From positions 1,357,501 through 1,421,500 of the forward strand of contig NZ_CP140098.1 of assembly GCF_034440735.1 (NCBI RefSeq): a stretch of DNA of 64,000 bases, in the 5' to 3' direction. This stretch comes from Deinococcus sp. AB2017081 (GTDB lineage Bacteria; Deinococcota; Deinococci; Deinococcales; Deinococcaceae). The position numbers and the translations under genes are program-made. Below are positions 24,290 to 33,174 of this stretch, one piece after another (the first letter of the stretch is position 1; every line of letters starts with the position of its first letter). Under the pieces are notes generated by a model that was not told the origin of the DNA, did no database searches, and saw only the letters and a list, made by a program, of their open reading frames with translations.

Positions 24290-25329
24290 CACCGGACGTG
24301 CCCACCTTGGAACTGCGGGGGCTGGGCAAACGGCATGCCCCCGGCCTGCCGCCCGTCGTCGACGACCTGAACCTGACGGCCGCGCCCGGCGAACTGCTGA
24401 CACTGCTCGGCCCCAGCGGCTGCGGCAAGACCACGACCCTCCGGCTGATCGCCGGGCTGGAACATCCGGATGCCGGCACCGTGCTGCTGGATGGCCGCGA
24501 TGTCACGCACCCGCACGTGCCCCCGGAGCGGCGCGGCGTGGGGCTGGTCTTCCAAGAATACGCGCTGTTCCCGCATCTGGACGTGCTGGGGAACGTCGCC
24601 TTCGGCCTGCGGCATCTGCCCCGCGCCGAGCGGCTGCCGCGTGCCCGCGAGACGCTGGCGCTGGTCGGCCTGACCGTCTTCGAGTCGCGCTTTCCGCACC
24701 AGCTGTCGGGCGGGCAGCAGCAGCGGGTCGCGCTGGCCCGGGCGCTCGCCCCGCGCCCGAGGGTGCTGCTGCTCGACGAGCCCTTCTCGAACCTGGACGC
24801 GCAGCTGCGCCACACCACCCGCCAGGAAGTCCGCGCGATCCTGCGCCGCAGCGGCACCACCGCCATCCTGGTCACGCACGACCAGGAGGAGGCGCTGGCT
24901 TTCAGCGACCGACTGGTGCTCATGCGTGCCGGGCGGGCCGAGCAGACCGGCACCCCGCAGGAGGTCTATACCCGGCCGCGCACTGCCTTTGTCGCCAACT
25001 TCCTGGGGCGCAGCAACCTGCTGTCGGGCACGGCCGACCGCCTGATGGCCCGCACCGCCCTGGGCATCCTGCCGCTGAGCGAGGCCGCGCAGGGCCCGGT
25101 GCTGGTCAGCGTGCGCCCCGAGCACCTGGCCTTCACGGACGACCCGGCCGGCACGCCCGTGGTGATCACCGCGCGGGACTTCCGGGGCCGCGACGCCACG
25201 TACACCGTACAGCTCAGCGGTGCGGGCAATGCCCAGGAACTCGTCGTCCACGACGCGACCGGCCGGGTGCTCCCCGAGGGCACGCCGGCGCGTGTCCAGG
25301 TGCTGCGCCCGGCCCGCGTGGTGCGCTGA
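24286..25329 (+). CDS. Iron(III) ABC transporter ATP-binding protein (FbpC type)
   Basis: A 347-residue ATPase. Walker A is GPSGCGKTT near residue 43, the Q-loop VFQEYALFPH, the signature LSGGQQQRVALARAL near 142, Walker B VLLLDEPFSNLD and the switch His in LVTHDQEEAL. The C-terminal ~100 residues form a TOBE regulatory domain (VLVSVRPEHLAFTDD). It energises the permease encoded just upstream, with which it shares an ATGA overlap. Ferric iron is inferred from the permease type and the nearby FbpA-like protein; polyamine-type ATPases are similar. Confidence 0.92.
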   Translation: MTPDVPTLELRGLGKRHAPGLPPVVDDLNLTAAPGELLTLLGPSGCGKTTTLRLIAGLEHPDAGTVLLDGRDVTHPHVPPERRGVGLVFQEYALFPHLDVLGNVAFGLRHLPRAERLPRARETLALVGLTVFESRFPHQLSGGQQQRVALARALAPRPRVLLLDEPFSNLDAQLRHTTRQEVRAILRRSGTTAILVTHDQEEALAFSDRLVLMRAGRAEQTGTPQEVYTRPRTAFVANFLGRSNLLSGTADRLMARTALGILPLSEAAQGPVLVSVRPEHLAFTDDPAGTPVVITARDFRGRDATYTVQLSGAGNAQELVVHDATGRVLPEGTPARVQVLRPARVVR

Positions 25330-25430
25330 GCGCCGGAGCGCCGCGCGGTTCGTCGGCAGGGGGAGGTGGCTCCCGGTTGAATCCGGCCGCCGGATAAAGG
25401 CGCGGTCAGCCCGGCCGCCCGCCGCCACCC

Positions 25431-25436
25431 TACAAT
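25431..25436 (+). promoter_or_regulatory. -10 box of the neutral zinc metallopeptidase gene
   Basis: TACAAT about 80 bases before the ATG. The leader ends with AAGGAG ten bases upstream of the start, a conventional ribosome site. Confidence 0.5.
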
Positions 25437-25515
25437 GCCCACACCGCCGCGCGAGTGGCCCTTCAGGGGGCCGGCCAGACCAGTGCGCGGCCCTGATACA
25501 AGGAGCACATTTCCT

Positions 25516-26391
25516 ATGGACTGGAAAAATCTTCCCGGCAGTGGTGGCAACATTGAAGATCGGCGCGGTGGGGGAGGGCTCCCCGGCGGTGGGATCGCGG
25601 TCGGCGGCGTGGGTGGTCTGATCATCGCATTGATCGCCATGTTCTTTGGGATTGACCCCAGCGTCGTGCTGGGCGGTGGTTCGGAGAGCCCCCCGGCGCA
25701 GACGCAGACCCAGACGCCGTCCGGGGCCAGCAGTCAGGCCAGTGACGAGAACTACCAGTTCGTGAACAACGTCATGCGGAACACCAATCTGGTGTGGGGT
25801 TCGATCTTCCAGAAGGCGGGCCGCACGTACACCAATCCCAGTCTGGTGCTCTACACGCGCGGTACGCAGAGCGGTTGCGGCGCGGCGAACAGCGCCGTTG
25901 GCCCCTTTTACTGTCCCAACGACAACAAGGTGTACCTCGACACCAGCTTCTTCTCGCAGATGGATCGTCAGCTCGGCGGTGGCGGCGACTTCGCATACGC
26001 CTACGTGATTGCCCACGAGGTCGGGCATCACGTCCAGAATGAACTGGGCATCGCCGATCAGGTCGAGCGCAAGCAGCGGGCCGCCCGCACCGAGGCCGAG
26101 GCGAACTCGTACTCCGTGCGGCTGGAACTCCAGGCCGACTGCTTCGCCGGGGTGTGGGGCAACGCCTCCCAGACCGATGCCAAGATCACGCAGGCCGACG
26201 TGCAGGAGGCGGTGCGTACGGCCGAGGCCATCGGGGACGACAACCTGCAGCGGCAGGCGCGGGGCGGGGTCGTGCCGGATTCGTTCACCCACGGCAGCAG
26301 CCAGCAGCGTGTGAACTGGTTCATGACCGGATTCCGCAGCGGCGATCCGAACCAGTGCGACACCTTCAGCAAGGCGTACAACCAGCTCTGA
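25516..26391 (+). CDS. YpfJ-family neutral zinc metallopeptidase
   Basis: A 291-residue protein. The N-terminal cytoplasmic piece is Gly/Arg-rich ([20 protein letters not shown]), then one membrane segment (residues ~28-50), a Gln/Thr/Ser linker and a catalytic domain with [14 protein letters not shown] near residue 165 (HExxH) plus QADCFAGVW near 210. This is the YpfJ/zinc metallopeptidase family (PF04228), with the domain outside the membrane. The substrate is unknown. Four Cys in the catalytic domain could form disulfides. A clear terminator follows. Confidence 0.92.
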   Translation: MDWKNLPGSGGNIEDRRGGGGLPGGGIAVGGVGGLIIALIAMFFGIDPSVVLGGGSESPPAQTQTQTPSGASSQASDENYQFVNNVMRNTNLVWGSIFQKAGRTYTNPSLVLYTRGTQSGCGAANSAVGPFYCPNDNKVYLDTSFFSQMDRQLGGGGDFAYAYVIAHEVGHHVQNELGIADQVERKQRAARTEAEANSYSVRLELQADCFAGVWGNASQTDAKITQADVQEAVRTAEAIGDDNLQRQARGGVVPDSFTHGSSQQRVNWFMTGFRSGDPNQCDTFSKAYNQL

Positions 26392-26402
26392 CCGTCGACA
26401 AA

Positions 26403-26433
26403 CGTGCCCCCCGTTCCAGCAGCGCGGGGCACG
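26403..26433 (+). terminator. Terminator after the metallopeptidase gene
   Basis: CGTGCCCC (26403-26410) pairs with GGGGCACG (26426-26433), followed by GTTTGCTTTG. Confidence 0.7.
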
Positions 26434-26466
26434 GTTTGCTTTGCTGGACGCCATGACGAGGATCGC

Positions 26467-27150
26467 ATGACGGATCCGTGGGCCATCTCCGGCATTCCGG
26501 TCGAGGTGCGGCGCAGCGCCCGCCGGCGCACGGTGGCGCTCCAGGTGCGGCCCGGTGCGGTCACGCTGTACGCGCCGTCCCGCGTGCCGCTGGAGACCCT
26601 GCGCGAGATCGTGGACGCCCGCCGTGAGTGGATCGCCCGGCACCTGGAGGCGTATGCCATCCGCAGCAGCGTCCGGCGCGTTGTGGGCGACGGCGAGGTG
26701 TTGCCCTTCCTGGGGGAGGAGCTGACCATCCGGGTGGCCCCCGACACCCGCACCGTCCGCCGCGAGGGTGAGCTGCTGCACGTGCCGCCCGGTTCGCCCG
26801 AGATGATGGAGCAGGCCGTGGAGCGCTGGACGCGCCGGGCGTGTCTGCCCACCTTCCGCACCCTGGTGGGGGACGCCGCCACCAGGCTGGGGGCGTCCGG
26901 GCGGCTGGGCCGGGTGCAGGTCACCGCCGCGCAGCAGCGCTGGGGCAGCTGTAACGTCCAGGGCGATATCCGGGTGCACTGGAAACTCAGCCGGGCCCCC
27001 CGCCCGGTGCTGGACTACGTGACTGTGCACGAGGCCGCGCACCTGCTGGAATTCAACCACTCGCGTCGTTACTGGAACCTCGTCGAGCGCGTGATGCCCG
27101 ACTACCGCGTACACCGTGAGTGGCTGAAAGAACACGGCCACACCCTGTAG
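26467..27150 (+). CDS. M48-like (YgjP/DUF45) metallopeptidase
   Basis: A 227-residue protein of the YgjP/SprT-like metal-dependent hydrolase family. The catalytic motif is [13 protein letters not shown] near residue 188 (HExxH, then a downstream His). The conserved [18 protein letters not shown] and the N-terminal [19 protein letters not shown] match as well. No signal peptide, so it is cytoplasmic. Biological role in bacteria is poorly known. The ATG at 26467 follows GAGGAT; the frame is open upstream but that part lies in the terminator. Confidence 0.9.
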   Translation: MTDPWAISGIPVEVRRSARRRTVALQVRPGAVTLYAPSRVPLETLREIVDARREWIARHLEAYAIRSSVRRVVGDGEVLPFLGEELTIRVAPDTRTVRREGELLHVPPGSPEMMEQAVERWTRRACLPTFRTLVGDAATRLGASGRLGRVQVTAAQQRWGSCNVQGDIRVHWKLSRAPRPVLDYVTVHEAAHLLEFNHSRRYWNLVERVMPDYRVHREWLKEHGHTL

Positions 27151-27177
27151 CAGTGTGACCGTGTGTTCCCTACCGCT

Positions 27178-27381
27178 TTACAGCGGCATGGGGCTGGGCA
27201 GTCCCGGCGTGTCCGGGTTCTCCGTCGGCTGGGGCGTGGGCAGCCCTGGCGTGTCCGGATTCACCGGCGGATCCATGACGGGGCCGCTGTCACCGCTGCC
27301 GGGCATCTGCTCGGGCAGCGGCGCGGGCACGTCAGTCGGTTCGGTGGCCGGAGCCGGGGGGCGGTCATAGGCATCAGTCAT
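27178..27381 (-). CDS. Small Pro-rich acidic protein
   Basis: A 67-residue protein with a third of its residues Pro, Asp or Glu and no Cys. The C-terminal half contains a near-perfect internal duplication, [14 protein letters not shown] then [13 protein letters not shown], visible at DNA level (27190-27255). GGAGGTTCATCC before the ATG is a good ribosome site and supports a real gene despite low complexity. It is probably disordered. Function unknown. Confidence 0.6.
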   Translation of the reverse strand: MTDAYDRPPAPATEPTDVPAPLPEQMPGSGDSGPVMDPPVNPDTPGLPTPQPTENPDTPGLPSPMPL

Positions 27382-27519
27382 GGATGAACCTCCAGAGGTG
27401 GGATGTGTGTACTGTGCGGCCGCATCTCCGGAGGTGGGGCAGAGGGGCATGAAGGCCCCTTCACGCCCAGCAGGGCGGGATTACAGTCCGGACAGGGGCC
27501 GTGCGGCCACACTGACGGC

Positions 27520-28632
27520 ATGTCAAAACTCGCGCTGTTCCTGCTCCCCGCCCTGCTGGGCACCGCGTCTGCCCAGACTCCGCCCCGCGTCACCTTCACG
27601 CCGGTCGCCTCGGGGGTCGAACAGATCACCGCCATGGCCCACGCCGGCGACGGGTCGGGCCGGCTGTATGTCGCGCAGCAGGGCGGCGTGATCCGGGTGC
27701 TGCAGGGGGGCAAACTGGTCGCCGCTCCCTTCCTCGACGTGAGCAGCCTGACCCGTGCAGGCGGCGAGCGCGGCCTGCTGGGGCTGGCCTTTGATCCGGC
27801 GTACAAGACCAACCGCCGGGTCTATGTGCACTACACCGACCGCAACGGCGACACCGTGCTGGCCCGCTACACGGCCGCCGCCGACTTCAGCCGCGCCGAC
27901 CCGGCCAGTGCGAAGACCCTGTTCACGGCCAAACAGCCCTATGCGAATCACAACGGCGGCCAGCTCGCCTTCGGCCCCGACGGCTTCCTGTACCTGGGCC
28001 TGGGCGACGGCGGCAGCGGCGGCGACCCGCAGAACAACGCGCAGAACCTCTCCAGTCCGCTGGGCAAGCTGCTGCGCTTCGACGTGAAGGGCACCGAGGC
28101 GAAACCGGCCGCCGGCAACCCCTTCCTGACCCGTACCGGAGCGAACCCGAACATCTGGGCCTACGGCCTGCGCAATCCCTGGAGATTTTCCTTCGACCGT
28201 CAGACCGGCAACCTCGTGATCGCGGACGTGGGGCAGAACGCCTTCGAGGAAGTCGATATCCAGCCCCGCGCCAGCAAGGGCGGTGAGAACTACGGCTGGC
28301 GCGTCCGCGAGGGCCGCACGTGCTTCGAGGCGGGCTGCAAGACCACCGGCTATGTCGAGCCGGTGCTGGTGTACGGCCGCCAGGAAGGTCAGAGCATCAC
28401 CGGCGGCTACGTGTACCGGGGGGCTGCCATTCCCGCCCTGAAAGGCCAGTACGTGTTCGCAGACTTCGCCAGCGGCACGGTGTGGGGTGCCCCGGCGAGT
28501 GGCCGCACCTGGACAAAATCGACCCTGGGAGAGGTGTCGAGCCCCAGCACCTTCGGCGAGGACGAGTCCGGTGAACTGTACGTCGCCGAATACGGCAGCG
28601 GGCGCATCCTGAAACTGACCCCGGCGCGCTGA
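27520..28632 (+). CDS. Secreted PQQ-type aldose sugar dehydrogenase homologue
   Basis: A 370-residue six-bladed beta-propeller with signal peptide MSKLALFLLPALLGTASAQ. Family positions: FDPAYKTNRRVYVHYTD, the catalytic-His region HNGGQLAFGPDGFLYLGLGD (about residue 145), WAYGLRNPWRFSFD and ADVGQNAFEEVD. The family oxidises sugars using PQQ in the periplasm. PQQ may be scavenged because no pqq genes are present here. Two Cys in RTCFEAGCKT probably form the disulfide seen in the YliI group. CACACT six bases before ATG is a leaderless-type box. Confidence 0.92.
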   Translation: MSKLALFLLPALLGTASAQTPPRVTFTPVASGVEQITAMAHAGDGSGRLYVAQQGGVIRVLQGGKLVAAPFLDVSSLTRAGGERGLLGLAFDPAYKTNRRVYVHYTDRNGDTVLARYTAAADFSRADPASAKTLFTAKQPYANHNGGQLAFGPDGFLYLGLGDGGSGGDPQNNAQNLSSPLGKLLRFDVKGTEAKPAAGNPFLTRTGANPNIWAYGLRNPWRFSFDRQTGNLVIADVGQNAFEEVDIQPRASKGGENYGWRVREGRTCFEAGCKTTGYVEPVLVYGRQEGQSITGGYVYRGAAIPALKGQYVFADFASGTVWGAPASGRTWTKSTLGEVSSPSTFGEDESGELYVAEYGSGRILKLTPAR

Positions 28633-28658
28633 AGTACGTCATCAGGCCGGTGACACCC

Positions 28659-28694
28659 CGCGCCGCATCTGCTCTCGTGGGCGGATGCGGCGCG
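28659..28694 (+). promoter_or_regulatory. Hairpin spanning a start codon
   Basis: Perfect 11-bp arms CGCGCCGCATC (28659-28669) and GATGCGGCGCG (28684-28694). The ATG at 28685-28687 is inside the 3' arm. If transcribed, it would occlude initiation of the following gene; it may also act as a terminator for the upstream gene. Confidence 0.45.
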
Positions 28695-29200
28695 TCATCG
28701 TGATCGGCACCACCGGCAGCGGCAAGACCACCCTGGCCCGTGATCTGGCCGAGCGCCTGGGCGTGCCGCACGGCGAGCAGGACGCGTGGAACCACCAGCC
28801 CGGCTGGCAGGCCGCGTCCACGGAGCAGTTCCGCGCGGCGGTCCGGGCCTTCACGGCCGGGCCGGCGTGGGTCATGGACGGCAACTACAGCAAGGCCCGC
28901 GACGTCGGCTGGGCGCGGGCTGACACTCTGGTGTGGCTGGACTATCCCGGCCCGGTCGTGTTCTGGCGGGTGCTGAGCCGCACGGTGCGCCGTGTCGTGA
29001 CCCGCCAGGAACTGTGGAACGGCAACCGCGAGACCCTGCGCGGGGCCATCCGAGCGGACAGTCCCGTGCCCTGGTTCTTCCGCACCCACTGGCGTCGCCG
29101 CCGCGAGATGCCGGCACTGGCCGCGACCTTCCCGAACCTGACCGTGGTGCGCCTGCGCTCGCCGGCCCATGCGCGAGCGTGGCTGGCCCGGCAGGGCTAG
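28685..29200 (+). CDS. P-loop NTPase, adenylate-kinase-like (FlaR/topology-modulation type)
   Basis: A 171-residue small kinase-like protein. Walker A GTTGSGKTTLARDLAERL is at residues 8-25. DAWNHQPGW and WVMDGNYSK match FlaR-type proteins, as does the Arg-rich lid (FFRTHWRRRREMP). Phosphate acceptor unknown; the FlaR name comes from sequence similarity and does not imply a role in DNA topology. There is no ribosome site; the start lies in a hairpin. The last four bases overlap the convergent phosphatase-family gene. Confidence 0.85.
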   Translation: MRRVIVIGTTGSGKTTLARDLAERLGVPHGEQDAWNHQPGWQAASTEQFRAAVRAFTAGPAWVMDGNYSKARDVGWARADTLVWLDYPGPVVFWRVLSRTVRRVVTRQELWNGNRETLRGAIRADSPVPWFFRTHWRRRREMPALAATFPNLTVVRLRSPAHARAWLARQG

Positions 29201-30183
29201 CGGTACTCGACGAGCAGCGGCCGGTGGTCACTCTGATCCACGGCCAGCACCCGCGACCGGGTCGGTGTCAGGCCGCGTGCCAGCTGATGGTCGATGCGGG
29301 CGAACAGTCCCGGAAAGGTCCAGCCCGGGCCGCGTCCGGCCACATCGTGCGCGTCCGGGCCGACGGCCTCAAGGAATGCCCGGTACGTCTGGCCGCGTGG
29401 CGGGGTATTCAGGTCGCCGCCCAGAACCAGGCGGCCCTGTTCGGCCCTCACGATGTCCATCACCGTGCCCACCTGCCCCCTCCGGATGGCCAGACTGGGG
29501 CGCATCAGCGTGAAGTCGCCGGCCAGGGCATTGCCGAACTTCAGGCGGCCCGGATGGGCGTTCACCACGATCAGGGGCTGCCCCTGCCACGTCACCGTCG
29601 TGACCAGCACCTCCCGCCAGTCCGACGGGTAGTTCACGTCGCGGGACGACACCACCGGCAGGCGGGTCAGGGTGGTGGTCTCGTAGGCCTCCAGCATGCG
29701 GTAGCCGGGCAGTTCGCGCCGCAGTTCCGTGGCAAAGCCGGGGGCTTCGAAGTTTGCCTCCTGCAGCAGGATCACGTCGGCGTCGGTTCCGCGCAGCAGG
29801 GTGCCCAGGCGCTGCGGCGTGGTGTCCTGCCCGCGCTTGACGTTGAAGGTCAGTACCCGCAGCGTGCCCTCCGACTGCGGCCGCCAGTGCAGCAGGCCCG
29901 CGCCCCACGCCGCCAGCAGCGTGGCGGCCAGCGCGACCGCCACCCCACGCCGCCGCCACCACGTCCACAGCAGCACCAGCGGGGCGGGGCCGAGCCACAC
30001 GAAGGCCGGGGTATACACCAGCAGCGCGGTGGGCAGCCGACGTTCCCCCACCAGTTCGGCCAGCGCCCACACGGCCGCCACGAGCAGCAGGTATGACCAC
30101 GCGACCACGGAACCGAACATCGTGGGCCAGCCTCGCACACTCCGGGCGCGGGCCGTCGGCGTCGGCCGGACATGGGCGGTCAC
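29197..30183 (-). CDS. Endonuclease/exonuclease/phosphatase-family membrane protein (paralogue 2)
   Basis: A 328-residue protein with N-terminal membrane segments (FGSVVAWSYLLLVAAVWALA and two more by residue ~100), then an EEP catalytic domain: VLTFNVKRG, DADVILLQEANF, VVNAHPGRL, GGDLNTPPRG, and the final SDHRPLLVEYR with the catalytic Asp-His. Family members cleave phosphodiesters in nucleic acids, lipids or sugars; the catalytic part is probably extracellular. A GTG start with GTGA overlap of the paralogue upstream was chosen; an internal ATG at 30120 is the alternative. Clear tandem duplicate of the next gene. Confidence 0.87.
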   Translation of the reverse strand: MTAHVRPTPTARARSVRGWPTMFGSVVAWSYLLLVAAVWALAELVGERRLPTALLVYTPAFVWLGPAPLVLLWTWWRRRGVAVALAATLLAAWGAGLLHWRPQSEGTLRVLTFNVKRGQDTTPQRLGTLLRGTDADVILLQEANFEAPGFATELRRELPGYRMLEAYETTTLTRLPVVSSRDVNYPSDWREVLVTTVTWQGQPLIVVNAHPGRLKFGNALAGDFTLMRPSLAIRRGQVGTVMDIVRAEQGRLVLGGDLNTPPRGQTYRAFLEAVGPDAHDVAGRGPGWTFPGLFARIDHQLARGLTPTRSRVLAVDQSDHRPLLVEYR

Positions 30184-31094
30184 CGGTACTCCACCAGCAC
30201 CGGCCGGTGGTCGCTGGATGTCCACGGAAGGACGCGCGACCTGGTCGGCGTCAGGCCCCGCGCGAACTGGTGGTCGATCCGGGTATACAGCCCCGGAAAC
30301 GTCCAGCCCGGCCCGCGTCCGGCCACCGAATGTGCGTCCAGGCCATACGCGGTGCGGAGGCGGCGGTACAGCCCGCCACGCGGCGGCGTATTCAGGTCAC
30401 CGCCCAGCAGCACCCGGCCCGGCGTCCGGGCGGCGATGTCCTGAAGTACCCGGACCTGCGCCGTCCGGGCGTTCCGCGTGCGGCGCACCCGGGCGAGATC
30501 CCCGGTCAGCACGGAACTGACCTGCACGGTGCCCAGGTGGGCATTCACGACGGTCAGCGGCTCACCCTGCCACCGGAGGCGCGTCACCAGCACCTCGCGC
30601 CGGTTCGCGGGCAGGGGAGAGGACGCCGTACCCAGCACCGGCAGGCGCGTCAGGGTCATGACCTCGGCGGCCTGCCGGGCGCGGTAGCCGGGCAGGGCAG
30701 CCAGGAACGCCGCCCCGAAGTCGGGCCGCAGGAAGCGGGCCTCCTGAAGCAGGATCACATCGGCGTCGAGCGGTGTCAGGGCCGAGGCCAGGGCCTGCGG
30801 CGTGGTGCGTGCCCCGCCCAGGACGTTGTACGTCACGACCCGGAGGGAACCGCCGGACTGCGGTGTCCAGTGCAGCGCCCCCGCCCCCAGCGCGGCCAGG
30901 AGGGTGCCCGCCAGGGCCACCCGCCGGCCCCGGCGTCGCCACACCGTCCACGCCAGCACCAGCGGTGCGGGCAGCAGCCACAGCAGCGGCGGCGCGTAGG
31001 CCAGCAGCAGCGTGGGCACGGTGCGCTCGCCCACGGCCCCGGCCAGCGCCCAGCTCACGGCGACCAGCAGCAGGTAGATCCATGCCAGCGTCAT
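30180..31094 (-). CDS. Endonuclease/exonuclease/phosphatase-family membrane protein (paralogue 1)
   Basis: A 304-residue protein with the same plan as its neighbour: three N-terminal membrane segments, then the EEP domain (VVTYNVLGG, DADVILLQEARF, VVNAHLGTVQ, GGDLNTPPRGG, SDHRPVLVEYR). Near-identical C-terminal stretches such as AGRGPGWTFPGL in both show recent tandem duplication. CACAGT lies six bases before the ATG at 31094 (leaderless-type). It is transcribed toward the second copy, which it overlaps by four bases. Confidence 0.88.
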   Translation of the reverse strand: MTLAWIYLLLVAVSWALAGAVGERTVPTLLLAYAPPLLWLLPAPLVLAWTVWRRRGRRVALAGTLLAALGAGALHWTPQSGGSLRVVTYNVLGGARTTPQALASALTPLDADVILLQEARFLRPDFGAAFLAALPGYRARQAAEVMTLTRLPVLGTASSPLPANRREVLVTRLRWQGEPLTVVNAHLGTVQVSSVLTGDLARVRRTRNARTAQVRVLQDIAARTPGRVLLGGDLNTPPRGGLYRRLRTAYGLDAHSVAGRGPGWTFPGLYTRIDHQFARGLTPTRSRVLPWTSSDHRPVLVEYR

Positions 31095-31133
31095 CCGGGC
31101 ACTGTGGCAGAGGGCCAGTCCTGCGCCGTCCCC

Positions 31134-31176
31134 CAAAACGACGAGGCGGGAGCCGCGTGGCCCCCGCCCCATCGTC
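31134..31176 (-). terminator. Terminator of hflX
   Basis: On the minus strand GACGATGGGGCGGG folds with CCCGCCTCGTC across a short loop and is followed by GTTTTGG. Confidence 0.7.
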
Positions 31177-31185
31177 TCAAGATGC

Positions 31186-32898
31186 TCAGCGGTACTGAGC
31201 CGCCAGTTCCTTCGCCTCTTCCCTCTGTGCGAGTTCGGTGCGCTGCACCAGGGCCACGGCGTCGGTCAGGGCGTCCTTGAGCTCCTGAAGGCCACGGTTC
31301 TTCAGGGCGCTGACCGGCACGCCGCCCTCGGTGCGCTCGATCTCGCGTTCCAGCACGTCAGGGTCGGCCATGTCGGCCTTGTTCAGGGCGATCACGGTGG
31401 GCATGTTCCGGAAGCCCAGGTCGTCCAGAATGCGGTTCACGGCGTCCAGGCGGGTGTCTGCGCCCGGCGCGGCCACGTCCACCACGTGCAGCAGCACGTC
31501 GGCGTCTCCGATCTCCTCCAGCGTGCTCCGGAAGGCCCGCGTGAGATCCTTGGGCAGGTCGCGGATGAAACCCACCGTGTCGGTCAGGACAACCGGCCCG
31601 ATGCCCTCCAGATACCCCTGGCGGGACGTGGGGCGCAGGGTGGCGAACAGCTTGTTCTCGGCCAGCACGCGCCGGGGCTCCTCGGCGGCGTGGGTGAAGG
31701 CATTGAGCAGCGTGCTCTTGCCGGCGTTGGTGTACCCGACGATGGAGACCACAGGCACGGCGTTGCGCTCGCGGGTCTTGCGGCGTTCCTCGCGGCGCTG
31801 CGCGACACCTTCGAGCTGCTTTTCCAGAAAGCTCAGGCGGTCGTTGATCCGGCGGCGATCCAGCTCCAGCTTGGTTTCCCCCGGCCCACGTGTGCCGATG
31901 GCCCCGCCGCCCGCGCTGCCGCCCCCGCCCCCGATGCGCGAGAGCTGGGCACCCGCGCCCAGCAGGCGCGGTTTCATGTAGCGCAGCTGCGCCAGTTCCA
32001 CCTGAAGGCGGGACTCCACGCCCTGGGCGTGCAGCGCGAAGATATCCAGAATGAGCTGCGTGCGGTCGATGATCTTCAGGCCGGTCGCGGCCTCGATCTC
32101 GCGGGCCTGGGCCGCCCCGAGTTCCTGTCCGAAGATCAGCAGATCGGCGTCCAGATGGTAGGCCCGGCTGGTCAGTTCCTCCAGCTTGCCGGCCCCGACC
32201 AGCGTGCCCGCCTTGAGGTTCTTGCGGTACACCAGTTCGCGGTGCACGACCTCCGCGCCGGCGGTGCGGGCCAGTTCGGCCAGCTCCGAGAGCCGCTCCT
32301 CGGCGTCGAATTCGCCCTGGTCGATCTGCACCAGAATGGCGCGTTCGTGATCCTTCTTCGACTCGCGCGTGCGGGCCGCGCGGGCGATCTCTTCCTCCAG
32401 CGCCTGAACCTGGGCCCCCAGGTCGAACTCGTCGATCTGGAAGGTGGGCACGGGCGGCAGGATGCGCCAGTCCTCTTCCTCTCCCACCGTGCCGGGCGGG
32501 GTCAGGTGGGCGGTATGCACCAGCCCCGGCTGCCCGCCGTCGCGCACCTCGATGGCACTCACGGCGTCCAGGCGCCGCAGGAACAGCGTGGAGAGGTCGC
32601 CCTTGCTGAGCACCCCGCCGCGCGGGTGGGTGTGCAGCAGGTGGAAGCCCGACAGGCGGTTCTCGCCCATGCGCAGATCCGGGAACTCGGTGCCCCTGGC
32701 GTCGGCCACGCTGACCGAGATCACGCGGCCACGCCGGTCGATCAGCACCCCGATCTCGCGGCGGATGTCGCTGGACAGTTCCGCGAGGTTCCGTGCCAAT
32801 TCCGGCGAACCGACGCGGCCGGGCTCGATGCGGCGGCGGTACAGGTTGCCCAGGGATTTGAGCTGTGCGGGCCTCAGGCCCGAGATGTTGCCATGCAC
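31186..32898 (-). CDS. hflX: Ribosome-associated GTPase HflX
   Basis: A 570-residue GTPase that binds and splits stalled ribosomes. The GTPase domain has G1 GYTNAGKSTLLNAF near residue 386, G3 DTVGFIRDLP and G4 NKAD. The HflX domain includes GAGKLEEL and the Gly-rich linker IGGGGGSAGGGAIGTRGPGE. Compared with E. coli HflX (~426 residues) it has about 180 extra N-terminal residues (LSSDIRREIGVLIDRRGRV..., LLHTHPRGGVLSKGDLS), as in many Deinococcota. GTG start; an AAGGAA is 18 bases upstream, so initiation is uncertain. Bases 32899-33174 upstream hold no gene. Confidence 0.93.
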   Translation of the reverse strand: MHGNISGLRPAQLKSLGNLYRRRIEPGRVGSPELARNLAELSSDIRREIGVLIDRRGRVISVSVADARGTEFPDLRMGENRLSGFHLLHTHPRGGVLSKGDLSTLFLRRLDAVSAIEVRDGGQPGLVHTAHLTPPGTVGEEEDWRILPPVPTFQIDEFDLGAQVQALEEEIARAARTRESKKDHERAILVQIDQGEFDAEERLSELAELARTAGAEVVHRELVYRKNLKAGTLVGAGKLEELTSRAYHLDADLLIFGQELGAAQAREIEAATGLKIIDRTQLILDIFALHAQGVESRLQVELAQLRYMKPRLLGAGAQLSRIGGGGGSAGGGAIGTRGPGETKLELDRRRINDRLSFLEKQLEGVAQRREERRKTRERNAVPVVSIVGYTNAGKSTLLNAFTHAAEEPRRVLAENKLFATLRPTSRQGYLEGIGPVVLTDTVGFIRDLPKDLTRAFRSTLEEIGDADVLLHVVDVAAPGADTRLDAVNRILDDLGFRNMPTVIALNKADMADPDVLEREIERTEGGVPVSALKNRGLQELKDALTDAVALVQRTELAQREEAKELAAQYR

Positions 32899-33174
32899 TT
32901 TATCGATGTGAGGTCACTTCCTTGTGTCATAGAGAGAATCGGTCGCAGTGCCAACGCATTTCGGGCCACCCGGACATCGTCCGCGTAGCAGCATCGGCAT
33001 ACGTTCTGGCATTGACCACAGTCTAAAACACCGGGTCAGTGCGGAACGTGTGCAATCACTTGAAGGTCTTGATCATCGTGTCCCCAGGGTAGGGGAGAGC
33101 GCACGCACGCCGCATCTGCCGGGTGGCGTAGCGGGGGTGGGGATGACCCCGGCCGGGCCGCTACACTCCGAGGC

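Noticed and set aside
32899..33174. Radiation/desiccation response motif upstream of hflX
   Set aside because: I looked for a palindrome close to TTATGTCATTGACATAA in this AT-richer gap and before alkA and xseB, and saw only isolated TGTCAT-like pieces.
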